Positions 1 through 10,100 of a stretch of 44,137 bases of DNA are shown here, one piece after another; position 1 is the first letter of the stretch; each line of letters opens with the position of its first letter. The stretch lies in assembly GCA_031256895.1 (NCBI GenBank), contig JAIRPR010000064.1:1-44137 (forward strand), given 5' to 3'. A program made the position numbers and the translations under genes. Origin of the DNA: Coriobacteriaceae bacterium. Its GTDB lineage: Bacteria; Actinomycetota; Coriobacteriia; Coriobacteriales; Eggerthellaceae. The notes beneath the pieces are model-generated. The model was not told the origin of the DNA, did no database searches, and saw nothing but the letters and a program-made list of their open reading frames with translations.

Positions 1-2999
1 CTGCCGGTGGCCACGATGTCGCCCTTGGCCACCTTGGCTCCGGTCGCCTTGTTGAAGGCGGTCACCTGTCCGGCGGCCACCAGGTCGGCGTTGGCGGCGG
101 CGACACCAGGCGCCACCAGATAGGCTGGGGTGGCACCGTATATCACATAGTCGGCGTTCTGGCCGATTATCTTCCCGCCGCTCACGCAGAAGTCCACGGT
201 ACCCTGGGCCTTGGGGCTTGCGGGATCGATCTCCACGGTGTAGGTGACGGGTTGAAGGGTTCCATAAGCTGCCACATCGGCACTCACCATGCCTGAGGCT
301 TTGATGTCTGCCTTGGACACAGGCTTGCCCGTGGCCTTGTTGAATGCGGTCACCTGGCCTGCCAGCACAGGGTCCGCATTCACGGCAGGCACACCGGCGG
401 CCACCAGGTATTGCGGGGTCACGCCGTAGATGATGTAATTCGCGCTTTCGCCGATTATCGTGCCGCCGCTCACATAGAAGTCCACATCGCCCTCCGCCTT
501 GACAGGGCTGGGGTCGATGGCCACGGTGTAGATCACGGGCTGGGCGGTACCGTACTTCGCCACGTCTGCGCTCACGGCGCCCGACACGGCTATGTCGCCC
601 TTGGCCACCGGGGTGCCTGTGGCCTTTTCGAAGGCGGTCACGCTGCCGGCTGCCACCAGGTCGGCGTTGGCGGCGGCCACGCCTGCGGACACCAGATAGC
701 TGGGGGTCGTGCCATAGATGATATAGCGGTCGCTTTCGCCGATTATCGTGCCGCCGCTCACATAGAAGTTCACCGTGCCCTGGGCAGGGGGTGTGCCCTT
801 ATCGTTGCGTATCGTGTAGGTGACCGCTTGGGCAGTGCCATAGAGCCCCACATCGGCCGACACGCTGCCGGTGACCACGATGTCGCCCTTGGCCACCGGG
901 GTGCCTGTGGCCTTTTCGAAGGCGGTCACGCTGCCGGCTGCCACCAGGTCGGCGTTTGCGGCGGCCACGCCGGGCGCCACCAGATAGGTGGGCGTTGCGC
1001 CATAGATCACGTAGTCGGCGTTCTGCCCGATGATGGCCCCGCCGGATACGTAGAAGTCAACCGTGCCTGAGGCCTTGGGCAGGGATGCATCCGCAGTGAC
1101 GGTATAGCTTATGGCTTGGGGAGAGCCGAAGGAGGCCTCCAAGCCGGACACCGAACCGACGATGCCTATCCCCCCCGAGGGAACCTGCGCGCCGGTCACC
1201 TTATCATAGGCGGTCACCTGTCCGGCTGCCACCAGGTCGGCGTTTGCGGCGGCGACGTCTGCCACCGTGAGGTACTGCGGGGTGGCACCGAAGATGACAT
1301 AGCCTTCGCTCTGGGCGATGATGGCACCACCGGACACGATGAAGTCAACGCTGGCCGTGGCTTGCGGGTTCGTGGGGTCGATGCCCACCGTATAGGTGAT
1401 GCCCTGGGCAATGCCGAAGAGCGAAGGATCGGCGGAAAGGGTGCCGGCTGTCACCAGGTCGGTCTTGGCCACCGGAGCGCCGGTCGCCCGGTTGAATGCG
1501 GTCACCGCCCCCGCCAACACCAGGTCGGCATTTGAGCGGGCTACATCCCGTACTTCCAGGAACTGCGGCGTCACGCCATATATCACATAAGCTGCGTTCT
1601 GACCGATGATCGAGCCCGCAGAAGTGTAGAAGTCCACGATGCCGCTTGCCTTAGGCATTCCCGTGTCATATCTCACCGAATAGGTTATGGGCTGGGCGAG
1701 GCCAAAGAGCGAGGGGTCGACGGAAAGGGTGCCGACAGCCACGATATCGGTCTTGGCAACCGGTGCGCCCGTCTGCCGATGGAAGGCGGTCACCGCACCG
1801 GCCTGGACCAAGTCGGCGTTGGCGGAAGCGACACCGGGCGCCACCAGGTACTGCGGCGAGATGCCGTAGATCACGTAATCGGCGTTCTGGCCGATGATGT
1901 CACCTGCGGCCACATAGAAGTCCACCTTTCCGGAAGCCTTGGGCGTTCCCGTGTCATATCTCACCGAGTAAGTGATGGCCTGAGAGGTGCCAAAGAGCGA
2001 GGGGTCGGCAGAAAGGGTGCCGACAGCCACGATGTCGCCCTTGGCAACCGGTGCGCCCGTCTGCTTGCGGAAGGCGGTCACCGTGCCTGCCAGCACCAGG
2101 TCGGCATTGGCTGCGGCTACGCCGGGTGCCACGAGGTAAGTGGGGGTCGCGCCATAAATGACGTAATCGTTGTTCTGGCCGATGATAGCGCCGCCGCTCA
2201 CGTAGAAGTCCACGGTGCCGATTGCACGGGGGTTGCCGGTGTCAGCGCGGATCGTGTAGGTGACGGTCTGGGCGGTGCCGAAATCGGCCACGGCTTCGGA
2301 AACAGTGCCGCTAGTCTCGATGTCGCCCTTGGCAACCTGGGCGCCGGTCGGCCGGTAGAACGCCGTCACCACACCGGCCTGCACCAGGTCGGCGTTGGCA
2401 GAAGCAACACCGGCTGCCACCAGGTACTGCGGCGAGCTGCCATAGATGACGTAATCGGCATTCTGTCCGATTATCTCCCCTTCACTCACATAGAAGTCGA
2501 CCTTGCCGACTGCCCGGGGGCTGCCGGTATCGCCCTTTATCTGGTAGCTTATGGGCTGGGCTATGCCAAAGAGGGCAATATCGGCCGACAGGGTGCCGCT
2601 GGCCTCGATGTCGGTCTTGGCAACCGGGGCGCCGGTCGCCCGATTGAAGGCGGTCACCTGGCCAGCCAGCACGCGGTCGATGTTTGCCATGGCCACGCCG
2701 GGGGCAATCAGATACTGCGGGGTAACGCCATAGATGACGTAATCGGCGCTCTGGCCGATGATGGTCCCGGCACTCACGTAGAAGTCCACCGTTCCTGAGG
2801 CACGGGGGTTGCCTGCGTCGCTCCGTACCAGGTAGGTGACGGATTGGGCGGTGCCGAAATCGGCTGCGTCGTCGGATATGACCCCTATTGCCAGGATGTC
2901 TGACTTGGCAACCGGAGCACCGGTCGCCCGGTTGAAAGCGGTCACCGCACCGGCCTGCACCAGGTCGGCATTGGCTGGTGCCACGCCGGGGGCGAGCAG
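1..2999 (-). pseudogene. Further continuation of the giant repeat protein, open in the same frame to the left window edge (11 repeat landmarks)
   Basis: Manual translation in the same phase gives uninterrupted FYVSGG.IIGQ...YVIYG.TPQYLVA.GVAAANADLVAAG.VTAF.KATG.PVAKGDI repeats to position 3. Not in the ORF track, probably because it runs off the window. Confidence 0.7.
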
Positions 3000-5900
3000 T
3001 TACTGCGGGGTGGTGCCGTATATCACGTAGTCTGTGTTCTGGCCGATGATGGTCCCGGCACTCACGAAGAAGTTCACGGTGCCTATGGCCTGGGGGCTTC
3101 CAGCATCGCCCCGGATAGTGTAGGTCACGGTCTGCGCGGTGCCGAAAAGGGCCACATCGGCAGACACGCTGCCCGTTGCCAGGATGTCGGCCTTGGCCAC
3201 CGGGGCGCCGGTCGCCCGGTTGAAGGCGGTCACCGTGCCGGCCTGCACCAGGTCGGCATTGGCAGCAGAAACACCAGGTGCCACCAGATAGGTGGGGGTC
3301 ACGCCATAGATGACGTAATCCTGGTTCTCGCCTATGATCGCCCCGGCGCTCACGTAGAAGTCAACGCTGCCGCTGGCCTTGGTGCTCGAGGGATCCACCG
3401 CCACGGTGTAGATGACGGTCTGCTTTTTGCCGTAATCCGCAACTGCGGCGCTCAGGGTGCCGTTTGCACTGATGTCAGCGGCATCCACCTTGGCCCCGGT
3501 CGCCTTGTTGTAGGCGGTCACCGCACCAGCATGCACCAGGTCGGCATTGGCGGCAGGGACGCCTGCGGCAACCAGGTAGGTGGGGGTCACGCCATAGATG
3601 ACGTAATTCGCGTTCTGCCCGATGATGGCCCCGCCGTTCACATAGAAGTCCACGCTGCCGCTTGCCGGGGGGCTTGCAAGGCCGATGTTCACCGTATAGG
3701 TGACGGTCTGTTTGCTGCCATAGTCGGCAACGGCGGCGCTCAAGGCGCCCGATGCCTGGATGTCGCCCTTGGCCACCGGGGCGCCGGTCGTCTTGTTGTA
3801 GGCGGTCACCGCACCAGCCAACACCAGGTCGGCATTGGCGGCAGGGACGCCAGCTGCCACCAGGTACTGAGGGGTGGCGCCATAGATGACGTACTCCGCG
3901 TTCTGCCCGATGATGGAACCCCCGCTCACGTAGAAGTCAACAGCTCCGCTCGCTTGAGGGCTGGCAGGATCCACGGCCACGGTGTAGGTGATGGTCTGCT
4001 TCGTGCCAAAATCGGCAACCGCGGCGCTCAAGGCGCCGTTTGCCCTGATGTCGCCTTTGGCGACCTTGCCACCGGTGGCCTTGTTGAATGCGGTCACCGC
4101 ACCGGCCTGCACCAGGTCGGCGTTTGCAACGGGCACGCCCGGGGCTACCAGGAACTGAGGGGTCGTGCCATAGATGACATAGTCTGCGGTTTCGCCGATT
4201 ATCGACCCGCCGCTCACATAGAAGTCCACAGGACCGCTTGCCTGGGGGCTTGCAAGATCCACTGCCACGGTGTAGGTGATGGTCTGCTTCGTGCCGAAGT
4301 CTGCCACATCAGCGCTCAAGGTGCCGGTTGCCTGGATGTCGGTCTTGGCCACCTTGGCACCGGTCGCCCGGTTGAATGCGGCCACCGCACCAGCCTCCAC
4401 CAGGTCGGCGTTGGCAGCAGCAACCCCTGCTGCCACCAGGTACTGGGGGGTGGACCCGTAGATCACGTAATCGGCAGTCTGTCCGATGATGGACCCCCCG
4501 TTCACGTAGAAGTCCACGATGCCCGCAGCCTTCGGGTTGCTGTTGTCATGGCGCACGGCATAGGTGATGGGTTGCGCGATGCCGAAGCGAGCGACGTCGT
4601 CAGTCAAAGACCCGCTTACGACCAGGTCGGTCTTGGCCACCTTGGCACCGGTCGCCCGGTAGAAGGCCGTCACCTTGCCTGCAAGCACCAGGTCGGCGTT
4701 GGCGGCGGTCACACCAGGGGCAACCAGGTACTGCGGAGTCTCACCATAGATGACGTAGTCGGCGTTCTGGCCTATGATGGCTCCACCGCTCACGAAGAAG
4801 CCAACGATGCCTATGGCCTTGGGGCTGCCCGTATCGCCCCGCACGGTATAGGTGACGTTCTGCGCCGTGCCGAAGAGGGCTACATCGGCGGATATACTGC
4901 CGCTGGCCTCGTTGTCGGTCTTGGCCACCTTGTCACCGGTCGCCCTGCGGAAGGCGGTCACCTGGCCGGCCGACACCAGGTCGGCGTTGGCTGCGGCCAC
5001 GCCAGAGGCAACCAGGTACTGCGGCGTGGCGCCGTAGATGACGTATTCCGCGTTCTGGCCTATGATGGACCCGCCGCTCACATAGAAGTCAACGGTGCCT
5101 ATGGCTTGGGGATTCCCTGTATCGCCCCGCACCGCGTAGGTGACAGGCTGGCGGGTGCCATAGTCTGCCACGGCATCGGAAAGGCTGCCACTGGCAAGGA
5201 TGTCGGCCTTGGCCACCGGTGCGCCGGTTGCCTTGCGGAAGGCCGTTACTGCCCCTGCCAGCACCAGGTCGGCGTTGGCGGATGCCACGTCCGGGGCAAC
5301 CAGGTAGGTGGGGGTCACCCCGTAGATAACGAAATCATCATTCTGGCCTATGATAGTGCCGCCGCTCACATAGAAGTCAACGGTGCCTTGGGCGCGGGGG
5401 CTGCCCGTGTCGCCCCGCACCATGTAGGTGATGGATTGGGCAGACCCATAACTTGCCACATCGGCGGAGATACTTCCGCTGGCCTCGATATCGGTCTTAG
5501 CCACCTTGGCACCGGTCGCCCGTTTGAAGGCAGTCACTTGTCCGGCTTGCACCCGGTCGGCGTTGGCGGCAGCCACACCGGGGGCGACCAGGTACTGAGG
5601 GGTCACGCCGTAGATCACGTAGTCGGCGTTCTGGCCTATGATGGACCCGCCGCTCACGAAGAAGTCAACCGTACCTATAGCCTGGGGGTTTCCTGTATCA
5701 CCCCGCACCGTGTAGGTGACGGCCTGGCGGGTGCCGAAGGTGCCCACGTCATCGGAAATACTGCCGCTTGCCTCGATGTCGCCCTTGGCTACCGGGGCGC
5801 CGGTGGCCTTGCGGAAGGCCGTCACCGCGCCTGCCAGCACCAGGTCGGCGTTGGCTGCAGCCACACCGGGGGCGACCAGGTACTGCGGGGTCGTGCCATA

Positions 5901-7097
5901 GATGACATAATCGGCGTTCTGGCCGATGATGGCCCCGCCGCTCACGTAGAAGTCCACGGTGCCTTGGGCGCGGGGGCTGCCGGTGTCGCCCCGTACGGTA
6001 TAGACGACAGGTTGCGCAGTGCCAAAGGCGCCCACGGCATCAGAAATACTGCCGTTTGCCTCGATGTCGCCCTTGGCAACCTGGGCACCGGTGGCCCTGC
6101 GGAAGGCCGTCACAGCACCTGCCAGCACCAGGTCGGCATTGGCTGCGGCCACACCAGGGGCGACCAGGTACTGCGGAGTGGCGCCGTAGATGACGTAGTC
6201 GGCGTTCTGGCCGATGATCGCCCCACCGCTCACATAGAACTTGACCTGGCCGGAAGCCGGGGGATTGCTTGGGTCGGCCTTCACGGTGTAAGTGACCGGT
6301 TGGGCCATGCCGAAGTACTGGGAGTCACCCGAAAGAAGCCCACTAGCCTCGATATCGCCCTTGGCCACCGGGGCACCGGTAGCCTTGCGGAAGGCGGTCA
6401 CAGCCCCTGCGGCCACGAGGTCTGCGTTGGCTGCGGCCACACCGGGGGCAACCAGGTACTGAGGGGTGGCCCCGTAGATCACGTATTCGGCGCTCTGGCC
6501 TATGATGGTGCCGCCGCTCACGTAGAAGTCCACCGTGCCCGATGCCTTCGGTGTCGCCGTGTCGATGGCCACCGTGTAGGTGATCTGCTGCTTGGTGCCG
6601 AAGAGGGCGGGGTCATCGCTCACCGTGCCGCTTGCCTGGATGTTTCCTTTGGGCACGGCAAAACCCGTCGTCTTGTTGAAGGCGGTCACCTGGCCTGCCA
6701 GCACGGGATCGGCTGCTACCGCTGCCACGCCAGGGGCCACCAGGTACTGAGGGGTGACGCCATAGATGATGTATTCGGCGCTCTGGCCTATGATGGTGCC
6801 GCCGCTCACGTAGAAGTCCACCGTGCCGGAGGCCTTGGTGGGGCTGATGTCAGATGTCACGGTGTAGGTGACCCTTTGGGCGCTGCCAAAGAGCGTCGTG
6901 TCGGCAGATACCGCACCGACGACCGCAAGCTCGCTCTTGGGCACGGGGGTGCCGGTCGCCTTCTTGAATGCGACCACCTGGCCTGCTGTCACCAGGTCGG
7001 CGTTTGCCGTGGGCACGCCTGCAGCCACCAGATAGGTGGGGGTCGTGCCATAGATCACGTAGTCGGCGCTCTGGCCTATGATGGTGCCGCCGCTCAC
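3000..7097 (-). pseudogene. Continuation of the giant repeat protein in the same frame between two in-frame stops (14 repeat units)
   Basis: Same codon phase as 7104..12278 (codon low coordinate divisible by 3). Consensus ...TVDFYVSGG reads MV*FYVSGG at 7104-7106; consensus TPQYLVAPG reads TPQ*LLAPG at 3000-3002. Confidence 0.75.
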
Positions 7098-7103
7098 GTA
7101 GAA

Positions 7104-10100
7104 CTACACCATTCCGCTGGCCGGAGGGGTGCTGGGGTCGATGTTCACCGTATAGGACACCGTTTGGGCAACCCCGTAGTCGGCCACGGCATCTGATAGG
7201 CTGCCGACAATGCTGATGGCGCTCGCCGGGACCGGGGTTCCGCTGGCCTTCTCAAAGGCGCTCACCTGACCTGCTGCCAGAAGGTCGGCATTGGCTGCGG
7301 GCACGCCTGCAGCCACCAGGTAGGTGGGGGTCGTGCCATAGATGACATAGTTTGCGTTCTGGCCGATGATGGTGCCGCCCGACACCTGGAAGTACACGGT
7401 GCCCGAAGCCCGAGGGCTGCTGGTGTCGGAATTCACCGTATAGGCGACCGGCTGGGCTGTGCCGAACAAGGCCGCACTGTCTGAGAGAGAAGGCGTTGCA
7501 CTGATGCCCGCAGAAGGCACCTTGTTGCCGCTTGCCTTCTCGTAGGCGCTCACATGGCCTGCGGCCACCAGGTCGGCATTGGCTGTCGCCACACCTGCAG
7601 CCGAAAGGTACTGGGGCGTCGCGCCGAACACGATGTAGGAAGCGCTTTCGCCGATGACCGCACCCTCCGACACATAGAAGCCCACGGATGCGGAAGCCGG
7701 GGGGCTGCTGACATCGGCCGCAACGGTATAGCGTACCTGCTGCAGAACGCCCAAGCTGGCTGCATCCTTTGCCAAAGGCCAGCCGCTGATGTCGATGCCC
7801 GATGCCGGCACCGGGGTGCCGGTGGCCTTCTCATAGGCCCTCACGCTGCCGGCGGCAACCAGGTCCGCATTGGCGGCGTCGACGCCCGAGACGGGCAGGA
7901 AGCGGAGGGTCTCGCCATAGATGACGTAGCGGGCGCTCTGCCCGATGACCGTGCCTTCGGACACATAGAAGTCCACGGTGCCAGAGGCCTTGGGCACACT
8001 GGTGTCTGCGGCCACGGTAAAGCTTATCGCTTGGCGCACACCCAGGTCGCTGTCCTGCCTGCCCAACACGCCTGCCACGGTGATGCCGGAAGCGGGCACG
8101 GTGGCACCGGTGGCCTTTTCCCGGGCGCTCACGCGGCCGGCCGTCCTCAGGTCGGCATTTGCGGCATCGACTTCAGAGACCGAAAGGAACTGCGGGGTCT
8201 GGCCGTACACCACATAGCTCGCGCTTTCCCCTATGATATCCATACCGACCAGGTAGTCGCGCCAAGCAGTGGCGGTGTTGCCATCGGAATCGGTGACCTC
8301 ATAGCTCACCCGGAAGACGCCAGGCACCGAGGTGTCGAAATAGCTTGCGGTGTTCGTTATCGGGCTTCCGGCGCCGTCGAGCACCCTCAGCCTGCCGGAA
8401 GCGATGAGCCCCGGCAATGAAAGCGCCGTCCAGGCGTCTTCGGCATCGGCCACGGCGACCCCGCTGTAAAGGTCCGACAGCGTTGGCACAGCAGCACCAA
8501 TGCCTAGGACGACCTGGGATGAAGCCGTTATCGTAGGGGTGCCGTCCGCGATGTTCACCGCAATGGTGGCCGAAGCGGCAGGCTCTTCCACCACATAGGC
8601 CACGAAGGAGTCGTTCGCCACGTGGTCCTTGGTGAAGCTCTCGTTCCGTATGGCCACGGTGGCAGCCGTCGTCTGGATGCCCGAGGCAGTGAAGCCGGTG
8701 ACGCGGTAGGCGCCCAGGCCGTGATAGCTTGGCTGCGAAAGCAAGGCCAGGCGGTCGGCGCTGCCCAAGGCCAGGTAGGAATCGACCCAGGCGTGGTTTC
8801 TGCGGGTGTTGTTGGCAGTGTAGTTCAGCACATAGCCGTTATGGTAGATGACATCGGCCGGCTCCACCCTGACATAGACCGTCTTCTTGTAGGCGGTGTT
8901 CTTGTCGAGCTGCACGGTGACCTTGTAGTAGCCGCCCGTGTCGGGGATGCTGGCTGTGTTGTTTATCGGGAAGGTGGTGTTGGCGGCATCGATGCTCACC
9001 GCTTGGGACGACCCATCGCTCAAGTCGGTAGCGCCCGCTTTGACCAACAGCAGCAACTGTGCCGCACTGGTGGTGGCGCGCGCTTGAATCATGCCTATGA
9101 CCTGGCTCTCAGCAAGAACGTCATAGGCGGTGGGCTGCACGGTGACATAAGGGGCAGAAGCAAAGCTGGCATCGTGGTAGGCGGTGGCGCCTGCCGGGGC
9201 GCTTGCGGTTCCTGCCGGGTTCGTGTTGCCCAGCCTGTCCACCAGCTGCACGTACACGCGGTCGTCCGCTTGGAGGGGCAGACCGGCCGGCAGCACCAGC
9301 TCATAGGTGCCCGTGGTGGGGCTTGTCTGCACCAGGCTCACCGCGGCATCGGTGGCCTTGTCCTTGATAACGCTGCCGTTCGCACGTACGATGCTGTAGA
9401 CTGCGCCGCCGGGGATGACAGGGCCATCGCTCAAGGGGTCTGCCAACGACGTCGTCATCGACCAGGTGCCTTCCAGGGTGCGCTCATTGGACCATATGGG
9501 GGATGCGGTCGTCATGACAGCAGCTTTGGGCGGGGTCGTGTCCGTGACCACCTCCACATCATCGGTGATGTACTCCGCAATCAACGAATCGGGGTCGTTC
9601 TTGTCCGCAGTGCCGCGCCAGGCATCGATGACCTCGTAGCGTGCGCCCTCCACCGCGAAGGAGCCCAGATCGAACTCTATCATGCCCTGGCGGGTGGTGC
9701 CAAAGACGTCCATCTCGTAGGTGCTCGAAGCCGTCATGGTGCGGGTGGTGCCCCCCAAGGAAGCCGGCAGCGTCTCTTTCAGCACGGCATAGACCTCGCC
9801 ATCATAGGCGGGGCGGCCGTCATCATCCAGTCCCTCAGGCACGCGCGCCTGCACGTATACATGTTTGTCGGCGTTCTCGACCGGCAGGATGTCGGTGATG
9901 CGCGGCGGCGCGTTGTTCGCGCTCAGGCGGATGAGCCGGTTGGGGTACACGGTCTTCCCCGCCCAGGTGTTGTTGCTGTTCCAGCCACCGAAGCTCGAGC
10001 TATAATTGCCCTTTTCCAGGCTGATGGCAGGGGCCGGCCATTTGTCGGGATCGCCTGTAGGCGAGTTGTCCTGTGTGTATTCCCAGCCCAGGAAGCGGCT

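Larger units (their letters stand above)
1..8250 (-). repeat. Tandem direct repeat array, 288-bp (96-aa) unit, at least 29 units in window
   Basis: The landmark encoding NADLV (ccaggtcggc and variants) recurs at 81, 369, 657, 945, 1233, 1521, 1809, 2097, 2385, 2673, 2961, 3249 ... 7281, 7569 at exact 288-bp steps (27 landmarks), then 7860 (291 step) and 8148. Confidence 0.95.

Noticed and set aside
7091-7106. Genetic-code reassignment (TAG or TAA as sense) to explain the in-frame stops
   Set aside because: Other genes here terminate normally with TAG (e.g. flavoprotein, dnaE) and TAA (e.g. Fe-S protein), and no other long gene needs a stop to be read through.
3531-7196. 1221-aa plus-strand ORF (and 411..1070, 1779..2798) through the repeat array
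   Set aside because: Antisense shadow: a GC-rich array whose unit is a multiple of 3 keeps one antisense frame open in every copy. The translation is His/Gly-rich with no RBS or recognisable domain, while the minus strand has a signal peptide and coherent domains.
1-8250. CRISPR-like array
   Set aside because: The 288-bp units are contiguous coding repeats with no short-repeat/unique-spacer structure and no cas genes in the window.
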